Of a DNA stretch of 44,574 bases, positions 1 to 8,555 are shown piece by piece. The notes beneath the pieces were generated by a model that saw only the letters and a program-made list of their open reading frames with translations, searched no databases and was not told the DNA's origin. Source of the DNA: Rhizorhabdus sp. (GTDB taxonomy: Bacteria; Pseudomonadota; Alphaproteobacteria; Sphingomonadales; Sphingomonadaceae); contig NZ_JAGMXV010000013.1 in assembly GCF_018006725.1 (NCBI RefSeq), forward strand, positions 1 to 44,574, in the 5' to 3' direction. A program made the translations under genes and the position numbers. The first letter of the stretch is position 1; each line of letters begins with the position of its first letter.

Positions 1-1
1 G

Positions 2-1033
2 ATGCGCGCGGCCCGCAAGGCGATGATGGGCCCGCAGGGAACGGCGAAGCTCTCGATCGGGGCCGACGACGTCAAGACCAAGGTCGTGATCGACGCCGAG
101 CACGTCACCAAGGCCTTTGGCGACCGGACGATCATCCGCGACCTGACGTTCCGGATCACGCGTGGCGACCGGATCGGTGTCGTCGGCGCGAACGGTGCGG
201 GCAAGTCGACCTTGCTCAAGCTGCTGACCGGCGAACTGGCGCCCGACAGCGGCCAGGTGAAGCTGTCGAAGACGCTCGACGGCATCGTCATCGACCAGCA
301 GCGCAAGCTGATGGCACCCGAGAAGCGCGTCCGCGACATCCTGGCCGACGGCGGCGACTGGATCGAGGTCCAGGGCAACCGGAAGCATATCCACGGCTAT
401 CTCAAGGAGTTCCTGTTCGAGCCGTCGATGGCCGAAGCCAAGGTGGGAACGCTGTCGGGCGGCGAGCGGTCGCGCGTCCTGCTGGCCCGCGAATTTGCCC
501 GTCCGTCCAACCTGCTGGTGCTCGACGAACCGACCAACGACCTCGACCTGGAGACACTCGACCTGCTGCAGGAGGTGATCGCCGATTATGAGGGTACCGT
601 CCTGATCGTCAGCCACGATCGCGACTTTCTCGACCGGACCGTGACAGTCACGCTCGGCCTCGATGGTAGCGGCAAAGTCGACATCGTCGCGGGTGGCTAT
701 GAGGATTGGGAAAAGCAGCGCGCGGCCGACGCGGCGGCGCGCTGCCGTCCGGCCGCCTCCAAGGCTGCTCCCCAGGCGCCAGCCGCAGCCAAGGCGAAGA
801 CCAAGCTGAGCTACAAGGACCAGCGCGAGCTGGATTTGCTGCCGGGCGAGATCGAAAAACTCGAGGCCGCTATTGCCCGCGACGAAGCTGCGCTCGCCGA
901 CCCCGACCTCTATGCCAGCAACCCCGCCCGTTTCGACGCCCTTACCAAGGCGATCGATGCGGCGCGGGCGAAGAAGGAGGAGGCCGAGTTGCGCTGGCTC
1001 GAACTGGCGGAAATGGCCGAGCAACTGGGCTGA
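2..1033 (+). CDS. uup: ABC-F family ATPase, Uup type (5' truncated)
   Basis: This is the C-terminal part of a soluble ABC-F ATPase; the open frame runs off the left edge, so the first ATP-binding domain is missing. What remains is the end of the linker and the complete second nucleotide-binding domain: Walker A GANGAGKST at about residues 62-70 of the visible part, signature LSGGE at 151-155, Walker B LLVLDEPTND at 171-180 and a switch His in SHDRDF. An Ala/Lys-rich linker then leads to a C-terminal coiled coil starting near KLSYKDQRELDLLP, which is the Uup-type ending rather than EttA. Uup proteins bind ribosomes or branched DNA and are not transporters. The gene is housekeeping in character and marks the left boundary of the catabolic region. 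Confidence 0.9.
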   Translation: MRAARKAMMGPQGTAKLSIGADDVKTKVVIDAEHVTKAFGDRTIIRDLTFRITRGDRIGVVGANGAGKSTLLKLLTGELAPDSGQVKLSKTLDGIVIDQQRKLMAPEKRVRDILADGGDWIEVQGNRKHIHGYLKEFLFEPSMAEAKVGTLSGGERSRVLLAREFARPSNLLVLDEPTNDLDLETLDLLQEVIADYEGTVLIVSHDRDFLDRTVTVTLGLDGSGKVDIVAGGYEDWEKQRAADAAARCRPAASKAAPQAPAAAKAKTKLSYKDQRELDLLPGEIEKLEAAIARDEAALADPDLYASNPARFDALTKAIDAARAKKEEAELRWLELAEMAEQLG

Positions 1034-1054
1034 GGCCCAACTGCGGGGCTATTT

Positions 1055-1936
1055 TCAGGCGGTGACGAGCGGCCGCATCAGCTCGATGCGCACGCCGTCA
1101 GGGTCGGCGCCGTGCATCAGTTCGATCACCGGGGTGCGCACATGCGCCGCCTCGACGAAATGGCCGCCGCGCGCGGTGAGCTCGGCTGCCGTCTTCTCGG
1201 GTTCGTCGTCCCAGAAGGCGATGTGGGTCAGGCCGAAGCGGTTGAGCGGGCGGCGTGTCCGCTGGCCCTTGCTGCCCGGCTCGAACACCTTGAGCAGTTC
1301 GAGCGTATTGCCCTCGGCGTCGCGGATCATCTGCGCGCGCAGCTTGATGCCGGGCACCTCGTTGATCACGCCGAGCCAGTCGAGGCCCTGGTCGAGGACA
1401 TAATCCTCGGCGCGCTCGAAGCCGAGCGTGCGATAATAGGCCAGCGAGACGTCGACATCATCGACGCAGATCCCGCTGTGCGAGAAGCGCGCGGCGACGC
1501 CCGGCGCCTTCATCAGCTCGATCCGCACCCCGTCGGGATCGGTGCAATAGAGCATCGTCGTGTTGTTCTCGGCATAATGGGCGCGGGTGCTTTCATGCAC
1601 ATGGCCGCCCGCCGCCGCGATCCGCGCCGCTGCCGCGTCCATGTCGTCGACATAGAAGGACAGGTGGACAAGGCCATAGTCGAGCGTCGAGCGTCGCTCG
1701 CGCGGGCCGGATGCTTCGGGCGCGAGGAAGTGCAGCAGTTCGATGACCGGCCCGTCGGGGTGGCGGAGCATCTTTGCCCGCAGGCGGACGCCGGGCAGTT
1801 CCATGGTCTTGTCCATGTCGGCGCCTTCGATGATCCCATAGTCCTGATGGTCCTCGAACCCCAGGCCCTCGCGATAGAAGCGCTCGGAGGCCTGCATGTC
1901 GCTGATGCAGATCCCGCGATGTGACAGCCTGACCAT
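1055..1936 (-). CDS. Tandem VOC (glyoxalase/dioxygenase superfamily) protein
   Basis: A 293-residue protein made of two vicinal-oxygen-chelate modules, about residues 1-145 and 150-293. Each module keeps four residues in the positions used for metal binding in glyoxalase I-like proteins: His6, Glu66, His91, Glu140 in the first and His153, Glu213, His238, Glu285 in the second. Both DPDGVRIELM strands are present (133-142 and 278-287). The start ATG at 1936 has an upstream GGAGGGG on the minus strand. It may be a lyase, isomerase or extradiol-type dioxygenase; the substrate cannot be read from sequence. It is convergent with the Uup gene and divergent from the flavin oxidoreductase at 2102, so the roughly 165 bp between them must carry both promoters. 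Confidence 0.85.
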   Translation of the reverse strand: MVRLSHRGICISDMQASERFYREGLGFEDHQDYGIIEGADMDKTMELPGVRLRAKMLRHPDGPVIELLHFLAPEASGPRERRSTLDYGLVHLSFYVDDMDAAAARIAAAGGHVHESTRAHYAENNTTMLYCTDPDGVRIELMKAPGVAARFSHSGICVDDVDVSLAYYRTLGFERAEDYVLDQGLDWLGVINEVPGIKLRAQMIRDAEGNTLELLKVFEPGSKGQRTRRPLNRFGLTHIAFWDDEPEKTAAELTARGGHFVEAAHVRTPVIELMHGADPDGVRIELMRPLVTA

Positions 1937-2101
1937 ATCGTCCCCTCCTCATGGGTTATGTCGTTGGATGCAGGGTGCCGCATGGGACCGCAGGCCGCAT
2001 AGTCCGATTGGACGATGCCGCGCATTTCCCCGCCACATAGTCTTCCGTCCGGATGCAGCCGGCAAATCGAAGACCGGCCAGGTTTAAGGAGAGCGGACAT
2101 C

Positions 2102-3250
2102 ATGAAATTCTCGATCATCTACGAAGCGCAGATGGCGGACCCCTCACCCGAGTCGGAGGTGCGCTGCTTCAACGAGATCGTCGAGCAGGTGCTGCTCGCC
2201 GAGAAGATGGGCTTCGACACGGTCTGGTGCGTCGAGCACACCGCCCTGACCCAATATGCCCATATGTCCGCGCCGGAGACGATGCTGGCCTTTCTGGCCG
2301 GCAAGACCTCGCGCATCGGCATCGGCCATGGCGTCGTCTGCCTGCCGCCCGCGATGAACCACCCGGTGAAGGTGGCGGAGCGGATCGCGACGCTGGACAT
2401 CCTGTCGGGCGGCCGCGTCCATTTCGGCATGGGCAAGGGCGGCACCCAGCAGGAAGCCGGCACCTTCGGCTATGACCTGACCCAGCTGCAGCCGATGATC
2501 GACGAGTCGATGTATCTGATCCCGAAGATCATGACGCAGGACGAGATCGAGCATGATGGCCAGTACATCCAGATCCCGCGCCGTCCGATCCACCCGAAGC
2601 CGCTGCAGAAGCCGCACCCGCCGCTTTATTATGCCTGCACGCGTGAAGCCACGCTGGAGCTGGCCGGCCGTCGCGGCATCGGCGCGCTCGTTCTGGGCTT
2701 CTCCGGCCCCGAGGAAATCGCCCGCAAGAATGCAGTCTATCGCGAGAATTTCCGTAACCGGAAGGCCGAGGATCAGGTCGGCGTCGTGCCGACCGAGCAT
2801 CTCGCCGCCTTCTGCGCCGCCTGTGTGCTCGACGATCGCGAGGAGGCCCGTCGCATCGGCCTGCGCGGTCAGCGCTTCTTCGCCGAGGCGATCGCCCACT
2901 GGTATCAGGGTGGCCCCAAGCCCTCGATCGACGACCTGTCGGCCGAGGAGCAGGAAGCCGCGCTCAGCAAGGGCAAGGAAGCGATCGTCACCTATCTGTC
3001 CGAAGAGAAGATCGAGATCGGCGACGAACACACCAGCAACTATTCGGTCGCGCAGGACGCCTATGGCAATGCCGACGACTGCATCCGCTATGTGACGCGG
3101 CTGCAGGAAGCGGGCGCTGACGAGGTGCTGTTCCTGTTCCAGATGGGGACGATCCCGCACGAATCGATCCTCGAGACGATCCGCAACATCGGTACCAAGG
3201 TCATCCCCCACTTCCGCGATCAGCAGAAGACCGCGATCGCGGCGGAATGA
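2102..3250 (+). CDS. Luciferase-like (LLM class) flavin-dependent oxidoreductase
   Basis: A 382-residue TIM-barrel flavoprotein of the bacterial luciferase family. The family hallmark is clear at about residues 70-114: RIGIGHGVVCLPP, then HPVKVAERIATLDILSGGRV and GMGKGG. I chose the ATG at 2102 because TAAGGAGAG lies just upstream at 2085-2093; the open frame extends 29 codons further upstream but that part looks non-coding (MPRISPPHS and so on). Family members use reduced FMN (or F420 in actinobacteria) for monooxygenation or hydride transfer. In a proteobacterium FMN is more likely. The stop codon overlaps the start of the SDR at 3247 (ATGA), so the two are translationally coupled and probably act on the same compound. 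Confidence 0.88.
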   Translation: MKFSIIYEAQMADPSPESEVRCFNEIVEQVLLAEKMGFDTVWCVEHTALTQYAHMSAPETMLAFLAGKTSRIGIGHGVVCLPPAMNHPVKVAERIATLDILSGGRVHFGMGKGGTQQEAGTFGYDLTQLQPMIDESMYLIPKIMTQDEIEHDGQYIQIPRRPIHPKPLQKPHPPLYYACTREATLELAGRRGIGALVLGFSGPEEIARKNAVYRENFRNRKAEDQVGVVPTEHLAAFCAACVLDDREEARRIGLRGQRFFAEAIAHWYQGGPKPSIDDLSAEEQEAALSKGKEAIVTYLSEEKIEIGDEHTSNYSVAQDAYGNADDCIRYVTRLQEAGADEVLFLFQMGTIPHESILETIRNIGTKVIPHFRDQQKTAIAAE

Positions 3251-4014
3251 CCGGGCCCATGTTCGCGAACAAGGTCGCCATCGTCACCGGTGGCGGGTCG
3301 GGAATCGGCCGTGCCGCATCCCGGCGTCTCGCGGCGGAGGGCGCATCGGTCGTCGTCGCCGACCTGAACGGGGAGAGCGCGGAAGCCACCGCCTCTCTCA
3401 TCGTCCAGGCCGGCGGCAACGCCATTGCGGTCAAGGCCGATATCTCCAGCGATACCGACAATGAGGCGATGTTCGACGCTGCCGAGCGCACGTTCGGCGG
3501 GGTCGACCTGACCTTCCTCAATGCCGGGATGCTGCAGCCCTATATCCCGTTCGATCAGGTGACCCCGGCGTTGTTCGACAAGATCATCGCGGTCAATCTG
3601 CGCGGGACCTTCCTCGGCCTGCAACTGGCGCTGGCGCGCTCGCGTCCCGGAGGCGCCTGCGTCGTGACGGCATCGGCGGCCGGGGTGATCGGTTTCTCCG
3701 AAGCGGCGGCCTATGCCACGTCGAAGCATGGCATGGTGGGGCTCGTCCGCTCGGCGGCGCGGGCCTTTGCCGAGAAGCAATTGCGGGTGAACGCGATCTG
3801 TCCCGGCATGGTGCTGACGCCGATGAACGGGCTGGAGCAGGACGACTCGATCAAGGCCGAACTCACCGACCCCGACTATCGCGGTGGCCTGTCGGCGCAG
3901 CATATCGCCGAGGTGGCGCTGTTCCTGCTGTCGCGCAACGCCGCCGGGGTGAACGGTCAGGCGCAGCTGGTCGATGCGGCGCTGCTGTCGTCCTTCCCGC
4001 CACTCGATCTCTAG
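3247..4014 (+). CDS. SDR family oxidoreductase
   Basis: A 255-residue classical short-chain dehydrogenase/reductase. The Rossmann glycine motif TGGGSGIG is at 14-21 and the catalytic residues are Ser143, Tyr156 and Lys160 (YATSK), with Asn117 in AVNLRG. Asp39, at the end of strand beta-2 (VVVADL), suggests NAD(H). The usual NNAG motif reads LNAG (91-94). The start overlaps the preceding stop; ATG at 3259 (MFANKVAIV) is an alternative start four codons in. It is the second gene of a two-gene operon with the luciferase-like oxidoreductase. A hydroxy/keto interconversion is expected; substrate unknown. It ends three bases before the convergent LuxR gene. Confidence 0.9.
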   Translation: MTGPMFANKVAIVTGGGSGIGRAASRRLAAEGASVVVADLNGESAEATASLIVQAGGNAIAVKADISSDTDNEAMFDAAERTFGGVDLTFLNAGMLQPYIPFDQVTPALFDKIIAVNLRGTFLGLQLALARSRPGGACVVTASAAGVIGFSEAAAYATSKHGMVGLVRSAARAFAEKQLRVNAICPGMVLTPMNGLEQDDSIKAELTDPDYRGGLSAQHIAEVALFLLSRNAAGVNGQAQLVDAALLSSFPPLDL

Positions 4015-4017
4015 AGA

Positions 4018-5139
4018 TCAGCCGGCGGGGCGCGACAGGCTGGGCAGGCTCTGATGCACCAGCTGCACCAGCTGGCTCTGCCGCTTGACCCCGGTCTTGC
4101 CGAAGATCGACCGAAGATGGGCGCGCACGGTGTTGGCCGAAATGCCGAGCCGTGCCGCCACTTCGGCCGGCGCCAGTCCTTCCGCGAGATGCGCGGCGAC
4201 GGCGGCTTCTCCCTGGGTGAGGCCCAGCAAGTCGCGGATCGCCTCGGCGGAGATGCGGGGCCCATGCGTCGGGTCGGTGAGGAACAGCACCAGCGCGGGG
4301 CCGCCGCCGGCGGAGACGAAGTCGGGGGCCGGCGCCTGTCCCGCGACCAGCAGCAGATCGCCGGTGCCCGAGGGCCGCTCGATCCGGATCGTCATCGGCG
4401 CGCCGTCCTCGCCGCGCGCAAGCCTGTCCTGAAGCTGGCGGCCGAGCGCGGCGTCGTCGAAGCTCAGCGCGCCGTTGCGCAGTGCGATTCCATCCTGCTC
4501 CGCCAAGATCGTCGAGGCGGGCGCATTGAGCCGCAGCACCTTGCCCTTGCGGTCGAGGATGATCAGCCCGACCGCCATCTGCGCGACCGCTCCAGCATAG
4601 ATGCGCTGCTCGGTCTCGCCGGCCGCCAGCCGCTCGAACAGGGCGAGGGCGATGCGCAGATGGGGAACGATCTTCTCCAGCTTGCGCCGGTCCTCGATCG
4701 TGAAGCGTGGCTGATCGGCCGCGCGGGTGAGGCGCAGGCGCAGTTCGAGCCGGCTCGCCTCGCCGATGTCGACACCGAGGATCTCGTCGCTGGTATGCTC
4801 GACGAACTCGCGGAAGGCCGTCTTGCGATCGAGCATCGTCGCCGACACGAAATCGCGGAAATGCTCGACCTTGCCGTCGGGCAGGCCGATGAAGGGATCG
4901 TCGGCGAACAGGCGGCTGCTATAGTCGGCGCCGACGCCCGGATCGGCATTGGGCGTCAGTATCATGCCGGGCTGCTCGGCCGCGCGCGGCGTCAGGATCA
5001 GCGTGACCCAGGTCGCGCCCGACGCTTTCGACAGCCGGTCCAGGAAGGCCGCCCAGGGTTCTTCGTCCAGCAGGCTCGCGAACAGCGCGGCGAGCACGCC
5101 GGGCATGTCGTCATATTCTTCGGGCATCAGGTCCAGCAT
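4018..5139 (-). CDS. LuxR-family transcriptional regulator
   Basis: About 373 residues ending in a LuxR/FixJ-type helix-turn-helix (last 70 residues: LTQGEAAVAAHLAEGLAPAE, then ISANTVRAHLRSIFGKTGV). The upstream part has no receiver domain; a PAS-like stretch (GLIILDRKGKVLRLNAPA) precedes the HTH, so it probably senses a small molecule or redox state. The start is uncertain. The open frame reaches back to 5265, but that would overlap the divergent esterase gene by more than 100 bp. I chose ATG at 5139; ATG at 5127 (MPEEYDDMPG) and 5106 are equally possible, and none has a convincing ribosome site. It is divergent from the esterase at 5156 and may control it and the neighbouring flavoprotein. 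Confidence 0.8.
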   Translation of the reverse strand: MLDLMPEEYDDMPGVLAALFASLLDEEPWAAFLDRLSKASGATWVTLILTPRAAEQPGMILTPNADPGVGADYSSRLFADDPFIGLPDGKVEHFRDFVSATMLDRKTAFREFVEHTSDEILGVDIGEASRLELRLRLTRAADQPRFTIEDRRKLEKIVPHLRIALALFERLAAGETEQRIYAGAVAQMAVGLIILDRKGKVLRLNAPASTILAEQDGIALRNGALSFDDAALGRQLQDRLARGEDGAPMTIRIERPSGTGDLLLVAGQAPAPDFVSAGGGPALVLFLTDPTHGPRISAEAIRDLLGLTQGEAAVAAHLAEGLAPAEVAARLGISANTVRAHLRSIFGKTGVKRQSQLVQLVHQSLPSLSRPAG

Positions 5140-5155
5140 CAGGAGAGGGAATAGA

Positions 5156-6067
5156 ATGATCGATCCAGCCTTGCAGCAAATGATTGATGCCATGGCCGCC
5201 AGCGGCTTTGCCTTGCCGGATCCGCTCGAAGCGAACGCGATGCGGGCGATGATGGATAATCCCATGCCGATGCCGCCGGTCGAGGTCGCCGAGGTGCGCG
5301 ATGTCGAGGTCGATGGCGCGGCGGGACCGCTGCCCGCCCGGCTCTATCATCCGAAACCGGGCGAGACGCTGCCAGTCGCGGTGCTGTTCCATGGCGGCGG
5401 CTGGGTTGTCGGCACGCTGGAGACGCATGACGCACTGGCGCGCAAGATCGCGCAGGAGGCAGGCTGCGCCGTGCTGTCGGTCGGCTATCGTCTGGCCCCC
5501 GAACATCCTTTCCCCGCGCCGCTGCTCGACTGCGTCGCGGCGGTCGAAGGCCTGCCCGCGCGCGCCGCGAGCTTCGGCGTCGATCGCAGCCGTTATGCGC
5601 TGGTCGGCGACAGCGCCGGGGGCAATCTCGCGGCGGCGACCGCCCTGTCGCTGCGCGGCAAGCCGCATGCCCCGCTCGCGCAGGTGCTTTTCTATCCGGT
5701 GATCGACAATGATTTCGACAATGGCTCCTACCGCGCCAATGCGGCAGGCGGCTTCCTGTCGAACGAGATGATGGTCTTCTTCTGGAAAGCCTATGTCGGC
5801 GACGCGCAGCCGAGCGAACTCGCCGCGCCGATCCGGGCGAAGGATCTGTCGGGTCTGCCGCCCGCTACGATCATCCTCGCGGGGAACGACCCGCTGCACG
5901 ACGAAGGTTTCGCCTATGCCATGAGGCTGCGCGAGGCGGGCGTGCCCACCGACCTCCACGATTTCTCGGGCGGCATTCATGGCTTTGCGAGCTTCTTCGG
6001 CCTTTCGCCGATCGCCGACCAGGCGGTGGCGCTCGGTGCGGCAGCGCTGAAGCGCGCCTTCGCCTGA
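5156..6067 (+). CDS. Alpha/beta hydrolase, hormone-sensitive-lipase family
   Basis: A 303-residue esterase of the HSL (family IV) group. The oxyanion-hole motif HGGGW is at 79-83, the nucleophile elbow GDSAGG at 151-156 (Ser153), and the likely rest of the triad is Asp245 (GNDPLHDEG) and His275 (GGIHGF). YRLAPEHPFPA at 111-121 is typical of the family. The ATG at 5156 has AGGAGAGGGA at 5141-5150. The frame is open for 69 codons upstream of this, but that part lies antisense inside the LuxR gene and is unlikely to be translated. The expected role is hydrolysis of an ester or lactone of a hydrophobic substrate in the cytoplasm. There is no signal peptide. Confidence 0.9.
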   Translation: MIDPALQQMIDAMAASGFALPDPLEANAMRAMMDNPMPMPPVEVAEVRDVEVDGAAGPLPARLYHPKPGETLPVAVLFHGGGWVVGTLETHDALARKIAQEAGCAVLSVGYRLAPEHPFPAPLLDCVAAVEGLPARAASFGVDRSRYALVGDSAGGNLAAATALSLRGKPHAPLAQVLFYPVIDNDFDNGSYRANAAGGFLSNEMMVFFWKAYVGDAQPSELAAPIRAKDLSGLPPATIILAGNDPLHDEGFAYAMRLREAGVPTDLHDFSGGIHGFASFFGLSPIADQAVALGAAALKRAFA

Positions 6068-6119
6068 TGGCGGGCGGGGGGGCGGGCAAGCGCTCGCCAC
6101 CCCGCCGAGCCTTGCCCGT

Positions 6120-7814
6120 TCAGGCGGGTTCGTTGATCCCGATCGCATCGGCGGCGGCGAGCCATCCGAAGGTCATCGCCGGGCCGAGCGTCGCACCGGC
6201 GCCGGGATAGCTATAGCCCATTACGGAAGCAGCGAGATTGCCGACCGCATAGAGGCCGGGAATGGCGCTGCCATCCTCGCGCAGCACATGGGCGCGGCCG
6301 TCGGTGACGAGGCCGCCATTGGTGCCGATGTCCCCCAGATAGAGCGGGATCGCATAGAAGGGCGCCTTCTCGACCGTGCCGAGCGAGGGGTTGGGCGAGA
6401 CGCGCGGGTCGCCATAGAGCCGGTCATAGGTCGCATCGCCCCGCCCGAAATCCTCGTCGCGGCCCTGACCCACCATGGTGTTGAAGCGCTGGACGGTCGC
6501 TTTCAGGGCGACAGGATCGACCTTCATCTTCTCGGCCAGTTCGCCGATCGCGGATGCCTTGACCAGCACCTGCCGCACGGCGGCGGGCAGGATCGCGTCG
6601 GGAAAGCCGGGGATCACCGGGCCAGCCGGATAGCGGGCGCGATAGCGCGCGTCGAACACCAGCCAGCTGGGATCGGTGCTCGCACCCGGCTTATGGCGCG
6701 CCATCATCGCCTCGCCGAAGCGATGATAGGACAGCGCCTCGTTGGCGTAGCGCTTGCCCGCCTGGTTGACGATGATCGAATAGGGCAGGGCGCGCTCGAC
6801 CGTGGACAGCCGTGCGCGGTCCTCGCCGGGGATGCGGAAGACGGGCGCCCACCATGCGGAGTCGAGATTGCGCGTCGCGGCGCCCAATTTCATTGCGGCG
6901 AAGAGGGCATCGCCCTCATTGTTGACCTGCGATCCGCTCGCCTGCGGCTGATGCGCCCCGGGCAGATGCTCCTCGCGTAGCGCGGCATTGCGCTCGAAAC
7001 CGCCCGCAGCGAGGATGACGCCCCGGCGTGCGCCGATGCGCAGTTCGCGGCCCTCGTGGCGCACGGTAGCGCCGACCACCTTGCCGCCTTCTTCGATCAG
7101 GCCGGTGAAGGGGCTCTTCAGCCAGAAGGTCGCCCCCGTGCGGTCGAGCGCCTTGCGGAGCTGCGCCATCAGCGCGGTGCCGAGCGTCAGGCGGCGGTCA
7201 CGCGGGCTGCGCAGCCGTTGCGGAATGTCGAGCCAGTAGCCGGCCATCACCTTCAGCGTGACGCCCAGCCAGCCCTTGGGGCGGAACAACACGGTGTTGG
7301 TTTCCGACAGCTTCCAGTTGATCCGGCCCCACAGGCTGGCGGCCGGCGAGGCGCGCTGCATCGTATCGAAGGTCGCGCGGTCCATCGTTCGTGCATCGAC
7401 CTCGCCCGGCATCAAATGGGTGCGGAAGCCGTCGCGGCTGCCTTCGGTCTCCGGGTAATAATCGGGATAGGGCAGGGCGGCATATTCCACGTCCGCCTCG
7501 CGCTCGATCCAGGCGAGCATGCGGTGCGCGTTGTCGATGAAGGCGCGGATCTGCTCGTCCTTGACGTTCGGCGCGGTCAGCCGGCGGACATAACCGAAGG
7601 CTTCCTCCAGATCGTCGGGCCGGCCGGCGGCTGCGGCGAGATGGCTTCCGGGAATCCAGATGCCGCCCCCCGAGGTCGCCGACGTGCCGCCCCACAGATC
7701 ACCCTTTTCGGTCACGAGGACGTCGGCACCTGCCTTGGCCGCGCGCAACGCCGCCACCAGCGCGGCAGCGCCCGACCCGACCACCAGCAGATCCACTTCC
7801 CGATCGAACGCCAT
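6120..7814 (-). CDS. FAD-dependent 3-ketosteroid dehydrogenase-type flavoprotein
   Basis: A 564-residue flavoprotein of the succinate-dehydrogenase/3-ketosteroid-dehydrogenase family. The FAD-binding GSGAAAL motif is at 13-19, GGTSATSGGG at 42-51, a second nucleotide motif at GVILAAGGFERN, and a C-terminal GDIGTNGGL followed by YSYPGAGATLGP. The tyrosine and glycine in YPGAG correspond to the active-site Tyr/Gly pair of delta-1-KstD, and Tyr119/Tyr120 (PDYYPE) fit the third active-site Tyr. Members introduce a C=C next to a ring ketone (delta-1 or delta-4) or reduce fumarate-like acids. The start at 7814 has GGGAGGGG upstream. It is divergent from the NTF2/OYE pair. A steroid substrate is inferred from the family and from the ring-degradation genes at 38-44 kb. 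Confidence 0.82.
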   Translation of the reverse strand: MAFDREVDLLVVGSGAAALVAALRAAKAGADVLVTEKGDLWGGTSATSGGGIWIPGSHLAAAAGRPDDLEEAFGYVRRLTAPNVKDEQIRAFIDNAHRMLAWIEREADVEYAALPYPDYYPETEGSRDGFRTHLMPGEVDARTMDRATFDTMQRASPAASLWGRINWKLSETNTVLFRPKGWLGVTLKVMAGYWLDIPQRLRSPRDRRLTLGTALMAQLRKALDRTGATFWLKSPFTGLIEEGGKVVGATVRHEGRELRIGARRGVILAAGGFERNAALREEHLPGAHQPQASGSQVNNEGDALFAAMKLGAATRNLDSAWWAPVFRIPGEDRARLSTVERALPYSIIVNQAGKRYANEALSYHRFGEAMMARHKPGASTDPSWLVFDARYRARYPAGPVIPGFPDAILPAAVRQVLVKASAIGELAEKMKVDPVALKATVQRFNTMVGQGRDEDFGRGDATYDRLYGDPRVSPNPSLGTVEKAPFYAIPLYLGDIGTNGGLVTDGRAHVLREDGSAIPGLYAVGNLAASVMGYSYPGAGATLGPAMTFGWLAAADAIGINEPA

Positions 7815-7837
7815 GTCCCCTCCCGTAATCGCTTATC

Positions 7838-7895
7838 GTGTAAAACTACACTATGCGAAGCTGATCGAACGTGTATCAACGCAAATCGACAGTTT
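7838..7895. promoter_or_regulatory. Divergent promoter region with inverted repeat and shared motif words
   Basis: Between the KstD-type gene and the NTF2-like gene there is a perfect 5-4-5 inverted repeat GTGTA-AAAC-TACAC (7838-7851), then AACGCAAAT (7878-7886) running directly into ATCGACAGTTT (7885-7895). The same AACGCAAAT and a reverse-complement GACAGTTT recur at 11695-11719, and ACGCAA plus ATCGACAGTTT recur at 26479-26505. An operator role is inferred; no clear -35/-10 pair is assigned. Confidence 0.4.
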
Positions 7896-7934
7896 CCAGT
7901 GGAATGATGCTGGAGTCTGCGTTGGGAGGGAGCA

Positions 7935-8555
7935 GTGACCGACGATATCCTCAAGCGGCTCGACCGGCTCGAGTCGATCGATGCGATCCGCCAGCTTGCG
8001 GCCAAATACAGCCTCGCCCTCGACATGCGCGACGCCGATGCCTGGGTCGGCCTCTTTCCGGAGGACGTCAAGGTCGGCGACGGATCCACCGGCCGCGCTG
8101 CGCTCCGCGACTGGTTCGACCAGACGATGCGCCAGCAGTTCGATGGCACCTCGCACCATATCGGCGGCCATATCATCGAGTTCGACGATCCCGACCATGC
8201 GCAGGGGGTCGTCTATTCCAAGAACGAGCATGAGACCGGCCCTGAATGGGTGATCATGCAGATGATCTATGTCGACCGCTACGAGCGGATCGATGGGCGC
8301 TGGTATTTCCGCCGGCGGCTGCCGCTCTACTGGTACGCGACCGACCTCAACAAGCCGCCGATCGGCGCGCGCAAGATGCGCTGGCCCGGTCGCGAGCCTT
8401 ATGAAGGCGGCTATCATGACTATTTCCCGTCCTGGAAGGAGTTCTGGGCGCGCAGCGGGCCGGCCGACAGACCCGTTGCCGAGCCGGCGCCGCTGGAGAA
8501 ATTCATCGCAACGATGCGCGGATCGGCCGCCGCGCCCAAGGTGAAGGTACGCTGA
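7935..8555 (+). CDS. NTF2-like (SnoaL-type) protein, GTG start
   Basis: A 206-residue protein whose first 140 residues form a SnoaL/NTF2-like alpha+beta cone: an N-terminal helix KRLDRLESIDAIRQLAAKYS, a DMRDADAWVGLF turn, then strands ending in YERIDGRWYFRRR. The remaining 60 residues are a polar tail without a recognised domain. The GTG start at 7935 is set by GGGAGGG at 7924-7930; there is no suitable ATG. Relatives are small cyclases, isomerases, dehydratases or accessory subunits, and which applies here is unknown. The stop overlaps the ATG of the Old Yellow Enzyme by one base, so it probably acts in the same step or on the same compound. Confidence 0.8.
   Translation: MTDDILKRLDRLESIDAIRQLAAKYSLALDMRDADAWVGLFPEDVKVGDGSTGRAALRDWFDQTMRQQFDGTSHHIGGHIIEFDDPDHAQGVVYSKNEHETGPEWVIMQMIYVDRYERIDGRWYFRRRLPLYWYATDLNKPPIGARKMRWPGREPYEGGYHDYFPSWKEFWARSGPADRPVAEPAPLEKFIATMRGSAAAPKVKVR

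Noticed and set aside
4949-5155. 69-codon upstream extension of the alpha/beta hydrolase
   Set aside because: It is antisense to the LuxR gene, Ser/Arg-rich and not hydrolase-like. The ATG at 5156 has an excellent ribosome site.
6068-6119. G-rich stretch and CGGGCAAG/CTTGCCCG pair as a terminator
   Set aside because: The stem is only 8 bp with a 20-base loop and no T-tract, so it is too weak to list.
7815-7934. A KstR-type operator (TnnAACnnGTTnnA)
   Set aside because: I found no match in this or the other divergent regions; the dyads seen here are of other types.
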